NCBI RefSeq assembly: GCF_013170825.1
Contig: NZ_CP033365.1
Coordinates: 6,088,001-6,152,000 of the forward strand
Source: Mesorhizobium sp. NZP2298
GTDB taxonomy: Bacteria; Pseudomonadota; Alphaproteobacteria; Rhizobiales; Rhizobiaceae
Direction: 5' to 3'
DNA length: 64,000 nt
Numbering within the stretch: the stretch's first letter is position 1; every line of letters starts with the position of its first letter. Made by a program: the position numbers and the translations under genes. This document shows positions 26,568 through 35,840 of the stretch, piece after piece. The notes under the pieces are model-generated. The model made no database searches, was not told the DNA's origin, and saw only the letters and a list, made by a program, of their open reading frames with translations.

Positions 26568-27785
26568 ATGCCCAAACTTCTAAGCGATCAGTGGATGGAG
26601 GCTTTCAAAGCCGAACTGAACAAGGACGAGAGCTGGAAGGCTGCGTCCAAATACTTCTCCGCGCGCGTTGCCTTGAAAAACGGAGACGCTGTCGGAACGG
26701 TCGACATCCGCGACGGCGTCGCGGTCTCGGCAATCGGGTCGGCACATCCGCTAGGCGCCGATATCACCATCACCGGCCCGGACCATGAGTGGAAGCGCGT
26801 CCAGAACGGTGAAACCGATTGGTTTCAGGGCATGTCGCCGGGTCTTGGCGAACTAGGCATAGAAGGCGACGCTGTCGGCGCCCTTCGCAATGTCAAAACA
26901 ATGTGGCTGACGCTGGCGGCGGTAAGTCGCGTTGGCCGCGCGCTGCCTGCACCGCCGGCCTACTCTCCGGCGCCGAAGCCATCGGGCAAGCCGACAAAAG
27001 GTCACTATATCGAAATCGACGGCATCCGGACCTACTACGAAGAAGCAGGAGAAGGATACCCGATCATCTGCTTCCATGCCGCCTGCCAGGACACCTTGAT
27101 GTATCGTCATGTGCTCGATGGTCTTTCCGACCAGTTCCGTGTCATCTCCGTCGACGCCCCCTCGCATGCAAAATCGCTCGAGCCGAAGGACGGTGAATTC
27201 AAGAGCCTGACCAGCCATGCGGCGTTCAATGAAAAGCTGATGGACAAGCTCGGCCTGGTGAAACCCGTGATCATCGGCTGCTCGATGTCGGGCAATCAGG
27301 TGCTTGAACTCGGCAGCCGCAGGCCAGATGGATATGCTGCCATCATCTCGTCCGAAGGCGCCGATTACACGCCGACCGTCTCGCAGTTTCTGCTCGACAT
27401 GCTGCTGGTCAACGGCCAGCAGATCCTGGAGGGCTGGTCGCAGTCACTGACGGGTAACCGGACCCCACCGGATCGCGCACGCGAGGTGGTGTGGCAGATC
27501 CGCAAGGTCAATCCAGAGGTGATGCGGGGCGACCTTGTCGGTTACGCCGGCTTCGACAAACGCGATGCTGTGGGCAAGATCAAATCGCCAGTGCTGCTGC
27601 TGCGGGGCGATGGCGACTGGCTCGTCTCACAGCAACAGGTGGAGGAAACCGCCGCGCGGATTCCGGGAAGCGAGATCTCGGTCCTTGCCGGCACTGGGCA
27701 TTATCCGATGATCGAGAACCCCTATGAGTTCAATGAAGCGGTGAGGACCTTCCTGCACAAGAACGGCGTCGGCAAAGCGGCCTGA
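26568..27785 (+). CDS. SCP2-like domain fused to alpha/beta hydrolase
   Basis: 405 residues. Residues 1 to about 110 look like an SCP2 sterol-carrier fold, a hydrophobic pocket domain (KYFSARVALKNGDAVGTVDI, ADITITGPDHEWKRVQNGE). After a Pro-rich linker near 125-145 comes an alpha/beta hydrolase with nucleophile elbow GCSMSGNQVLELG, Asp region LLLRGDGDWLV and His in GTGHYPMIENP. The SCP2 part could present a lipophilic ester or lactone to the hydrolase. The start has AAAGGAGG upstream. It is downstream of an SDR and upstream of a double-domain permease. Confidence 0.82.
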   Translation: MPKLLSDQWMEAFKAELNKDESWKAASKYFSARVALKNGDAVGTVDIRDGVAVSAIGSAHPLGADITITGPDHEWKRVQNGETDWFQGMSPGLGELGIEGDAVGALRNVKTMWLTLAAVSRVGRALPAPPAYSPAPKPSGKPTKGHYIEIDGIRTYYEEAGEGYPIICFHAACQDTLMYRHVLDGLSDQFRVISVDAPSHAKSLEPKDGEFKSLTSHAAFNEKLMDKLGLVKPVIIGCSMSGNQVLELGSRRPDGYAAIISSEGADYTPTVSQFLLDMLLVNGQQILEGWSQSLTGNRTPPDRAREVVWQIRKVNPEVMRGDLVGYAGFDKRDAVGKIKSPVLLLRGDGDWLVSQQQVEETAARIPGSEISVLAGTGHYPMIENPYEFNEAVRTFLHKNGVGKAA

Positions 27786-27835
27786 CTCCCGGTCCGGGGG
27801 CGACGCGCCTGACGCGTGGGCCCCGCAATCCAAGT

Positions 27836-29722
27836 ATGTGGCGAGAGCCTGACGAGATGGCCAACGCAGCTGAACCAGCCGTAGCCGCGCCAAACAGGAA
27901 TGCCGCCTTCCATCCTGGCGGCATTTTCTACCTGGAACTTCTCCTGCTAGGCGCCCTCTTGTTGTTGTGGCGGCAGCTGTCGCCGGGCGGTCTTTCTGCC
28001 AATGATTGGCAAGGGTTTATTCTTGCGGCGACCCCCCTGGCTGTCGCAGCGATGGCACAGACCCTTCCGATCATCGCCGGCGGCCAGGGACTTTCAGCTG
28101 GCGCCACGATGGTCCTTGTGACCGCACTGGTGGCCACCACGCCAATGTCGTCACAGGCCGATGCAGTGCTGGCCGTGGGCTTCGGCGTCGCAATCGGTGC
28201 CGGCATTGGATGCCTCAATGGCGTCCTGATTGGCTACTTCGGCCTGCGATCCACCCCCGTTACGCTGGCAACTGGGGCTGCTGCCATGGCCGTCGCCCTG
28301 CAGCACCTCAGTACAGCATACGTCCCTGCCCCCGAGCCCCTGCAATCCCTGCTCTACAACTGGACCGCCGGCGGCATCTCGGTTTTGCCGCCAGTCGTGC
28401 TGCTCGCAATCTGCGTGGCAGGAGAACTGCTGTTGTTGTCGCGAACAGGCGCGGCCCTCAGGGCGCGGGCCGCACACCCAATCACAGATATGCGTCACTT
28501 CCGTTGGCCGGTGCTTCTGAGCTACACGGCAGCGGGTGCAGGAGCAGCCCTGGGCGGCGTCCTGTTGGCTGGTGCATTCGGCAGCGTCAATGCCTCGCTG
28601 GGTGCGCCAGTGCTGCTGCAAATCCTTGCGGCGATCGCTCTTGGTGGAGGGATCCCCGGCCTTCGCGGAGGCTCAGTCGCTGGCTCGCTGCTTGGAGCCC
28701 TCATTGTTGTCGCGACAGGAAACCTTCTGGTGCCACTCGGGGTCCAGGACTATTTTTCGACGTCGATCGACGCGCTATGGCTTCTTCTGGGATTTGCGGC
28801 CTGCTTGATAGCCCGAGGGGCCAGAGAACAACCGCAGCGCCTGGCGAGCTTCGGCCAGACGTCTTCGCGGCTTCGATATCTGGCATTACTTGCCCCGGTT
28901 TCTCTTCTCCTGTTCAACCTCCGGCCGGCAGCGGGCGATCTCGCTATTTTGATGAGCGGGATCGCGTTGCTGGCCGTTGGCCAAGCTGCTGTGTGGAGGC
29001 ATGGTACTGTCGATCTTTCCATGCCAAGCATGATTTCGGTCTCGGCCATAGCGACTGTCGCCCTGACCGGGGGAGCGGACTCCAAGCTCCCGGCAGCTCT
29101 GACCGTGATCATCGTCTTGGCAATGGTGGTCGGCTTTTTCCACGGCTGGCTTGCATCGCGTTTTGGGCGGGCTGCGATTGTCGGCACGCTGGCCACGGCC
29201 GGGATCACCCAGGCGCTGTCCGCAGGATTGCTGATAACACTTCCGACCGGCTATGCACCCGGACTGCTTGCAGCAACAACCACGACACGTTGGTTCGGTG
29301 TGCCATTCTCTGCATGGGTCATGATCGGCCTGGCCAGCGCGATGGCTCTGTTTTTCGATCGTCTGGCACGGATCAATGTTCGACCAGGTTACCGATATCC
29401 CAGCTACTTGGCATGCAGCTTCGCTGCAGCTGTTTTTGGGGTTTTCATCGCGGGTCTCGGTGGTTCCGTACATTACAGCCTTGTCGACAGCTACAGTCTA
29501 CCGGCGATCACAGCAGCAATGCTCACATGCAGTCTGTCGAAAGGCGACAAGGGTTCCACACTGTCCGTACTGGCGCTCGCCGTCCTGCTCGTTCTGGGAG
29601 ATACGGTCCTGGTCATGTGGGAGGCAGGTTATGCGGTGCGCATTGGTGGCCTGGCGGCGCTGCTGATCTGCGGCGAGTGTTTTCGTGCTTTCCAGATCCG
29701 GCGCCGTCCGGGAAGTCCATGA
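27836..29722 (+). CDS. double-domain RbsC/XylH-type ABC permease
   Basis: Up to 628 residues, two BPD_transp_2 permease domains in one chain. Half 1 is about 30-330, with IIAGGQGLSAGATMVLVTAL and the loop LQILAAIALGGGIPGLRGGS. Half 2 is about 350-620, with AVWRHGTVDLSMPSMISVSA. About 16-18 hydrophobic segments are visible. The conserved loop is well kept in half 1 but weak in half 2. No ATPase or binding protein lies beside it, so it may borrow those at 41541-44227. The start could also be the ATG at 27857; neither has a strong ribosome site. Confidence 0.85.
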   Translation: MWREPDEMANAAEPAVAAPNRNAAFHPGGIFYLELLLLGALLLLWRQLSPGGLSANDWQGFILAATPLAVAAMAQTLPIIAGGQGLSAGATMVLVTALVATTPMSSQADAVLAVGFGVAIGAGIGCLNGVLIGYFGLRSTPVTLATGAAAMAVALQHLSTAYVPAPEPLQSLLYNWTAGGISVLPPVVLLAICVAGELLLLSRTGAALRARAAHPITDMRHFRWPVLLSYTAAGAGAALGGVLLAGAFGSVNASLGAPVLLQILAAIALGGGIPGLRGGSVAGSLLGALIVVATGNLLVPLGVQDYFSTSIDALWLLLGFAACLIARGAREQPQRLASFGQTSSRLRYLALLAPVSLLLFNLRPAAGDLAILMSGIALLAVGQAAVWRHGTVDLSMPSMISVSAIATVALTGGADSKLPAALTVIIVLAMVVGFFHGWLASRFGRAAIVGTLATAGITQALSAGLLITLPTGYAPGLLAATTTTRWFGVPFSAWVMIGLASAMALFFDRLARINVRPGYRYPSYLACSFAAAVFGVFIAGLGGSVHYSLVDSYSLPAITAAMLTCSLSKGDKGSTLSVLALAVLLVLGDTVLVMWEAGYAVRIGGLAALLICGECFRAFQIRRRPGSP

Positions 29723-30210
29723 TCTCCCTGGCCGCCAAGGGCTCGTGTGCTGGCCGAAGCTGTCCAAGCATCCCGGCATTCCCCTCCTGCCAGCCGGATC
29801 AGCGAAACGACGAGGTAGCCGCCAAGCAGAATCGGCGGAGCCAGCGACACCGTGGGGCATGGATTTTCGGAGAGGCCGTTTAAGCTTGGTGTTTTGCCGT
29901 CAACTGCCACTCCGAAGTTCCCGGACGGGGCCTGCTGCCTGACGACGCTCCTCCGTGACGTGATCCAGAATTGAGCTGCTAAGGCAGCGAAATCTTGCTG
30001 TGGACCGGACACCTGAATGGCCAGTTTTCGGCGATCAAGACTTCAGGAACAGAGCAGTGACCATCTGACCAAATTATTGGCTGGCGGGAAAAGACGGAGC
30101 ACGTCAATCAAGACAAGCAGATGTATTCAACAGACTGAAGGAATGCTATTGAACAGAGCCGCACATATGCTTTCACTACGCCAATAGAATTAGACGAGGG
30201 GGGGGCGACC
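29723..30210. other. intergenic before the WD40-caspase gene, nothing recognised
   Basis: 488 bases with no supported gene. A minus-strand frame from 30012 is antisense to the permease end and has no family motif. The promoter of the caspase cassette should be near the right end; GAGGGGGGG precedes its ATG. Confidence 0.5.
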
Positions 30211-33200
30211 ATGTCTCCGCAGGCTAGATGCGGTTTTTTCCTATTTGCGCTGCTCGCTTCAGCACCTTCCCTGGGTGCCGATCTCTCGCGGCTGGTCATA
30301 CCTTTCGGCCACTCCGGTCCAGTGCGCGACGCCGCCATCAGCGCGGACCGCCGTTGGCTTGTGACTGGCGGCGACGACGGCGTAGTGATCCTGTGGGATC
30401 TTGAAACCGGCCGACCGGTTTCACGGTATCCCGAGCACAAGAACGCGATCGACACGATCGCCGTCAGTCGCAAGGGCGAAACGATTTTCTCATCTCAGGA
30501 AATACGGCGTGGCGAACTGCTTCAGAGTGCGACGGGCGCCATCAGGTCCAAGTTCACAACGGAACCCGACTGGATCGAAGATGCCGCTCTTAGTTCTGAC
30601 GGGTCCATACTCGCCCTGTCTATATCGCACAACGACGAAACCTTTGACGTCACTACTGTCGACGTCAACACCGGCCATGTGTTGAGACATTCCCCCCTTT
30701 ATGATCGACGGCCACGCAGCCTTAAATTCTTCGCCAACGATCAAAAGCTCTTCGGTTACATCGAAGCAACGGCCGTTATAAACTGGGAGACACGCAACCT
30801 GGTGGAAGTCGGCAGGAGTCCCATGGATGCCTTTGGGCTTGCCGTTTTCGATGATGCAGACAACGTTCAATTGAAATTGACCGGGCCGGGCCGGGGCCAC
30901 CTGGCACTCTCGATCCTCAATGACAAACTTTCACCTGCCCAGCCTACGATAGGCTTGCCGGGGATCGATGGACTCGACGGGCATACGCTCGCGGTGTCTC
31001 CCAACAGATCCTGGCTGGCACATGGGGATACAAGTTGCAATATCGACTTGGCGTACTTGCCCGATCCCTCGAAGCACACGCGTTTCCATGCGGCCTTCGA
31101 TCGGTTCGGCAGTACCGACACACTGGTACTTTCCTTTCTGGATGACGACCATCTCTTTGTCGGGTGCCAGGATGGAACTTTGGCTGTCTGGGATATTGGC
31201 GCCCAGGCACAGGGCGGCCAGCCATCACCCGCTATTTCAAGCCGTGTGAATCCAAAGATTGAATTCGAGCGTCGCGCCAAAATGTCTTTTCTAGGGGAGA
31301 CGACCGCTCTTGCGCTTGCGAACACCATTTCTGGACCGAGGCGTATGGATGTCGATCCTCCTCCTCCCAATATCAGATTGCTCGATGCGATATCTGGACG
31401 CGACGTCGATATTGCGGGACGAATCCTCGCGTTGAATCCCAAGAACGGAAACATGCTGACGATTCAGCGCCTCGATGAAGATGTAGATCCGCCGCAGCAC
31501 GAATTTACGCTCTGGTCGGCCAATGGACCGACGCAGGTCTCCAGCATCAAACGGGGTTTCTACCCAGCGTCCGAAATCGCTTATCTCGCAGATGGGCAAC
31601 ATCTCCTCTACGCCACGATCTACGGACAGCTGTATCAGTTGCGCGCTGATTCATTCGAAATCGAGACCCAATACGTGCCTGCCTCGCAGTGGCGTACCAC
31701 CTGTCTCGTGCCACATCCCGGTTCCGATCTCTTTATCCAATGCACTGAGTACGGCCTGCGTGTCTTTCGATCCGGCAACCCACTGCCAATTGCGGAATTC
31801 AACGGCAACGACGTGGTCATGGATGCGGTGTTCGATACGGACGATCAGTCTGTATTGTTCGCAGGACGGAACGGTGTCTGGCGCTTTAACTTCCGAACCG
31901 GTGGCCAGCCCGAACTTGTAGTACCCGTCAGCCAGTGGAACTCCGATCCCGAAACCCAGTTTGTCCGCACGTTGGCCATCTCTCCAGTGGATGGCAGCTT
32001 GGTGCTTGGCGCAGACGGCGGAAAGCTGATCTCCGTGCCCCGGAGCGGGACAGCCTTTGGCGCGCCACGGCGAATCTGGGGGCCGTACGAGGATGTGCGG
32101 CGCGTCGTTTTCAGCCCGGACAAGAAGCTGTTGCTGGCAGCCAATCTTGGCATTGACCTATTCGACGCAGCCACTCTTGAGCCAAAATTAAGCGTCTTCG
32201 AAACATCGAATGGCAGTTGGATCGCGATTGATCCGACGGGCCGTTTCGACACCAACAACTTCGATATTCTGGGTGACTTTCGGTGGCGCTTGTCCGGACA
32301 CGATCTGCTGAGCTCGATATCGTTTGAAGCATTGATGGAGCCCTACTTCACTCCCGGCCTGATCGGTACTGTGCTGCAAGGAAAGCTACCGGAGATTGTT
32401 GCGGAAAATGGATTGCGCGAAGAACTTCCGGAAGTCTCGATTGACTCAGCTCGTCTGATTGGTCAGGCGCGCGCCGAGGTCACCGTCAAGGTCAAACCGG
32501 GGTCCTCGGCTGCCAGCCAGCAAACAACTGCGTTCAACCTGAAGCTTTTTCGCGACGGCCAGCTTGTAGCCGGGACGTCGGGCGAAATCCAGAAATCGCA
32601 CGAGGCGAAAATCGCCTCCGACGGGACGATCGAGGTGACGTATGGTGTGATGCTGCCACGGGACCCGGCTGTTTCCGATACAGTTTTTTCCGCCTACGCC
32701 TTCAACGGCACAGGAGTGCGCTCAGTGCCGTCAAAACCGTTTCACCTTGCCCTGCAGGGGCGGACCGGACAGTCGTTCAGCAAAACCATGTATGTCATTG
32801 CCATCGGTATCAATGCGAACGACAATAGCAGTCTGGTCCTCAGCCATGCGGTCGCCAGCGCGGAAGTTTTCCTTGATGGTTTTCCTCGCGCGGTTGATCT
32901 TGCGGGACTGCACTACCAACTCGTGAAGATCCCTATCGAAGCACGCTCGCCCGGACGGCTCATTCCAGGAGAGCGCAAGCCGGCTGTCCTGCCGGCAGAC
33001 AAGAAAACCATCCTTGGCGTTCTTGATATTCTGGCCGGGAGAAATGCGAACACTGATGGCTGGCCGCCAGAGATCGTCGAGAGTCTGAAGCCTGTGGGTG
33101 CCGACGACGCGGTGGTTCTCTACGTTGCCGCCCACGGCATCGCGCAAGAAAATGTTTTCCAGATCATGCCTCAGGACACCACACCTGGCTTCGACGTCAC

Positions 33201-33720
33201 GAGCGGGGCGCTTTGCAGTTGCGCAATAACGGACTCGGAACTCGCCACCTCATTTGCAGCGATCGACGCCAGACATCTCGTCGTTGTACTTGATACCTGT
33301 TCGTCGGCGTCGGCGGTCACTGCGGAAGGAAGAAAGCCCGGTCCTTTCAACGGTGCGAAGCTTGGACAGTTGATTTACGACAAGCAAATGATCGTGATGT
33401 CATCATCCGAGCCAACCAAGCGGGCCACAGCGCTCGGCAAGACCAATCTGACGCAAGCGTTCTTCGACGATGCGCTGGCAGCCAAGGGGCTGTGGACCTA
33501 TCCCTCGCACTCTAGCCTCAAGGATCTTCTCGACTACGTCGAGTTGATCGCGCCAAGTCTGGGCACTGCAGGAGTAAATGAGGCGGAGCGTGCGCGGTTC
33601 TATAGGCTTAGCAAGTCGATAGAGGATCGCGCGCGAGAGATAACTCTGAGACAGCCTGCCGGGCTGCCCATTTCGACTGATAGTTCATCTGGTGGCGGAG
33701 GGGAAGATGATAAGCCATAG
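30211..33720 (+). CDS. exported WD40-repeat protein with C-terminal caspase (C14) domain
   Basis: 1169 residues. A Sec signal peptide (1 to about 23, ending PSLG-AD) indicates export. Residues about 30-700 form WD40-type beta-propeller blades, clearest at FGHSGPVRDAAISADRRW with VTGGDDGVVILWDLETG. A conserved linker (WIAIDPTGRFD, LMEPYFTPGLIGTVLQG, about 670-725) and an Ig-like stretch (about 745-850) follow. The caspase-fold domain starts at KTMYVIAIGIN (about 860), with His975 in VAAHG and Cys1030 in LDTCSS as the dyad. The C-terminus is Gly/Ser-rich. It overlaps the next gene by 14 bases. Substrate, trigger and role are unknown. Confidence 0.9.
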   Translation: MSPQARCGFFLFALLASAPSLGADLSRLVIPFGHSGPVRDAAISADRRWLVTGGDDGVVILWDLETGRPVSRYPEHKNAIDTIAVSRKGETIFSSQEIRRGELLQSATGAIRSKFTTEPDWIEDAALSSDGSILALSISHNDETFDVTTVDVNTGHVLRHSPLYDRRPRSLKFFANDQKLFGYIEATAVINWETRNLVEVGRSPMDAFGLAVFDDADNVQLKLTGPGRGHLALSILNDKLSPAQPTIGLPGIDGLDGHTLAVSPNRSWLAHGDTSCNIDLAYLPDPSKHTRFHAAFDRFGSTDTLVLSFLDDDHLFVGCQDGTLAVWDIGAQAQGGQPSPAISSRVNPKIEFERRAKMSFLGETTALALANTISGPRRMDVDPPPPNIRLLDAISGRDVDIAGRILALNPKNGNMLTIQRLDEDVDPPQHEFTLWSANGPTQVSSIKRGFYPASEIAYLADGQHLLYATIYGQLYQLRADSFEIETQYVPASQWRTTCLVPHPGSDLFIQCTEYGLRVFRSGNPLPIAEFNGNDVVMDAVFDTDDQSVLFAGRNGVWRFNFRTGGQPELVVPVSQWNSDPETQFVRTLAISPVDGSLVLGADGGKLISVPRSGTAFGAPRRIWGPYEDVRRVVFSPDKKLLLAANLGIDLFDAATLEPKLSVFETSNGSWIAIDPTGRFDTNNFDILGDFRWRLSGHDLLSSISFEALMEPYFTPGLIGTVLQGKLPEIVAENGLREELPEVSIDSARLIGQARAEVTVKVKPGSSAASQQTTAFNLKLFRDGQLVAGTSGEIQKSHEAKIASDGTIEVTYGVMLPRDPAVSDTVFSAYAFNGTGVRSVPSKPFHLALQGRTGQSFSKTMYVIAIGINANDNSSLVLSHAVASAEVFLDGFPRAVDLAGLHYQLVKIPIEARSPGRLIPGERKPAVLPADKKTILGVLDILAGRNANTDGWPPEIVESLKPVGADDAVVLYVAAHGIAQENVFQIMPQDTTPGFDVTSGALCSCAITDSELATSFAAIDARHLVVVLDTCSSASAVTAEGRKPGPFNGAKLGQLIYDKQMIVMSSSEPTKRATALGKTNLTQAFFDDALAAKGLWTYPSHSSLKDLLDYVELIAPSLGTAGVNEAERARFYRLSKSIEDRAREITLRQPAGLPISTDSSSGGGGEDDKP

Positions 33721-34861
33721 GGATAACGGCAGGCACTTCAATTCTGTTGCATGGACTGTATGCGCCCTGATCTGCCTGTTCGGATTGTCGAACAATGGCG
33801 TCAAGGCTCAGGAGTCGGGCGTGCTCCATACGGTTGAAAATAGTGCCATTCCGGGAGCGCTGCCGTTTGAGCTGCTCGCCGTTAACAAGGACAACTCAGA
33901 GGTGAGCCAGGTCTCGGCAACCGACGCAAAGGTAAGCCTAGGTAGCGTGACATTGGTCAAACAGGAACCGGCTCAACTCTTGTCTCAGATCCGGGAAATC
34001 ACGGGCAGTCACAACTTCAGGCTCGACGGCGATCTCGTCGAGTTTCTTTTTCGGGTCAACAACGCTCCGGATCTTGTCAGTCTGGCACAAAAGCCGACTG
34101 TTCTGGTTCCAACCGCGGAGATCGGTTCCGCCGACATCAGGGCGCGCATCGAAGGCGGCGATCAGCTGGTTGTCGTCCTGGACCGCAAACTCAAGGATGA
34201 TCTGAGAAACGAGCTTGAGGCTTTCAGAAAGGCAACACAGGAGCTGGGAGCGATGGCTGGCTCCAACGCAGTGCTCGCGCAACAGATCGGGGCGATGAGG
34301 CCACTTTCCGAGGCTTGGGCAAACGCGCTCGATGCAAGGCAGCGCCCGTTTTCAATACAGTCGCTCGAAGACCTCAACGAACAGTATAAGACGCTAAACG
34401 AGTTGATACTGCGGTTCTCAAGGGGCGAGAAGTTGGAGGATACCGCTCTTGCCACGGCCGAGGACATTTTCACCGATGGACAGTATCAGGCGAGCTTCCT
34501 CAGCGAGACACTCGGCAGCACTTTGAACCCTGCTGGCGGCACCCGGATGGCGATGAATGTCGAAGTCCGGCTATGGGGAGACCTAGCGATGACAAAGCCC
34601 CAACGAGGAATTACGATTTTCTACTCAAAGCCCTATCTGACCAATCCAAGCCAGTTCCGCCGTGCTGGCTTGTCTTCGCCCGTCACGTTTTCGGCGATGT
34701 ACGGCATGTATTGCGTCTGGGCGGAGGAGCCCGTTGGAACGGTCGTCACCGAGATAGCGATGTTGGAGCCACCCAATCATTTCGACGAACAGGCTCCGCC
34801 GGTCGACTTGATATATCTCGGCAAGAAAGCTCAAAAGTCCCCCAACCGATGCCAGCAGTAA
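33707..34861 (+). CDS. exported protein of unknown family, caspase-cassette partner
   Basis: 384 residues; I do not recognise the family. Residues about 13-34 are a signal peptide (WTVCALICLFGLSNNGVKAQ). The middle (about 155-240) is charged and helical, with KLKDDLRNELEAFRKATQEL suggesting a coiled coil. The C-terminal third (RMAMNVEVRLWGDL, FYSKPYLTNPSQF, MYGMYCVWAEEP) looks like a beta domain. The start at 33707 is chosen for the GGAGGGGAAG site; a GTG at 33692 is possible. The overlap with the caspase gene implies coupled expression, and both products should be periplasmic or surface located. Confidence 0.7.
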   Translation: MISHRDNGRHFNSVAWTVCALICLFGLSNNGVKAQESGVLHTVENSAIPGALPFELLAVNKDNSEVSQVSATDAKVSLGSVTLVKQEPAQLLSQIREITGSHNFRLDGDLVEFLFRVNNAPDLVSLAQKPTVLVPTAEIGSADIRARIEGGDQLVVVLDRKLKDDLRNELEAFRKATQELGAMAGSNAVLAQQIGAMRPLSEAWANALDARQRPFSIQSLEDLNEQYKTLNELILRFSRGEKLEDTALATAEDIFTDGQYQASFLSETLGSTLNPAGGTRMAMNVEVRLWGDLAMTKPQRGITIFYSKPYLTNPSQFRRAGLSSPVTFSAMYGMYCVWAEEPVGTVVTEIAMLEPPNHFDEQAPPVDLIYLGKKAQKSPNRCQQ

Positions 34862-34866
34862 TCGAC

Positions 34867-35469
34867 ATGAGATCCATGGATTCTCACATTATTCTCAGAG
34901 CGGGCCAATTTGTAGGATCGGTTCTCGCACTGTTCGGTGCGGTGCTGCTCGCTATTGCTCCGCCTCTACCAGACTCAGCTTGTAACGGGCTTGGTAGCGA
35001 GACCGCAAACTCGGGGATCGCATCCTTCATCGTGTTAGCGCTGACACTAGTCGTTCTCGCAGCAACCCGGCAGCGCCGAACACGCGCGCTGCAGCGAACT
35101 TGGTGGTTGTGGGCGATTGCCCTGTTCCTCGCGTCGATAGTGCTGGCGCCTACGTATCTTGCTTCCCGTCAAAGCCTTACAGCAGCCATCTATGACAGCA
35201 GTCCCGAGTTGTCGGGAAACAGGGTCGTGATCGGACTCTGGACAGATCCCGAGGGTCTTCAGACAGCCAAGAATCGAGGATTAGCCAATGCCACTGAGAT
35301 GATAAAATTCTTTGGCTGCGACGAGGTCATCCCTCGACTTTGGCCGTGGGGAGCCGTCATTTGGTCCTATATCATCCTTATGGCACTCTACATCTCCTGC
35401 CTGTTGGCGATCATCAGTAGTCTGCTAGCCGTCAGCGAAGGCGTGTTCGGCGAATTTGGTCGTCACTGA
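34867..35469 (+). CDS. four-helix membrane protein of unknown family
   Basis: About 200 residues with four predicted membrane helices: FVGSVLALFGAVLLAIAPPL (about 13-32), GIASFIVLALTLVVLAA (about 48-64), WWLWAIALFLASIVLAPTYL (about 78-97) and VIWSYIILMALYISCLLAII near the C-terminus. Helices 3 and 4 are separated by a loop of about 65 residues. Possible starts are 34849, 34867 and 34876; none has a clear ribosome site, and the first would overlap the upstream gene. It is third in the caspase cassette and may anchor the complex in the inner membrane, which is inference. Confidence 0.65.
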   Translation: MRSMDSHIILRAGQFVGSVLALFGAVLLAIAPPLPDSACNGLGSETANSGIASFIVLALTLVVLAATRQRRTRALQRTWWLWAIALFLASIVLAPTYLASRQSLTAAIYDSSPELSGNRVVIGLWTDPEGLQTAKNRGLANATEMIKFFGCDEVIPRLWPWGAVIWSYIILMALYISCLLAIISSLLAVSEGVFGEFGRH

Positions 35470-35840
35470 TTTTCTATCCGGCACGAAAAATCGGGCCCCA
35501 ATACGATGCCACAGGCAAAATGCATACTTATCTTCAAACCGTGTCTGGACCACCCGTCTCACGGCGTTGGTGGCCGGGCCATGCCCGGTTAATTTAAAGA
35601 TTTGATCGCCAAGTGGCTTTGGTTCGTGTCGTTTCGTTTGAACCTCAGATAATGAAACGAGGTGCGAAAGGGGTGGCGGGATGCACCGTAAGCCCGACTC
35701 CTGTGGCCGAAAGTGTGCATGCCGCGTCACGGATCGCGAGACCTGGCCGCATATCCAGGTCATCGCGATCCGCTCCGGGGAGGATGCCCTTTCGGGCTCC
35801 GGGAAATCAGGATGGATGGCGCTCAGAGTGACTGCAAACC
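35470..35840. other. intergenic between convergent operons
   Basis: 371 bases between the ends of the caspase cassette and the fused E1 gene. It holds one terminator-like hairpin (listed) and no supported gene. Confidence 0.5.
35574..35588 (+). terminator. possible terminator hairpin after the caspase cassette
   Basis: CCGGGC-cat-GCCCGG followed by TTAATTT. The stem is short, six pairs, and the T tract is weak. Confidence 0.35.

Noticed and set aside
28006..29883. A 625-residue open frame on the plus strand overlapping the double permease
   Set aside because: It is rich in Arg, Pro and Cys with no hydrophobic or family pattern, while the overlapping frame is a clear permease. It is a by-product of GC-rich codon use.
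29629..30012. A 127-residue minus-strand frame before the caspase cassette
   Set aside because: Half of it is antisense to the permease end and it has no recognisable motif; an insertion-sequence remnant was considered but could not be supported.
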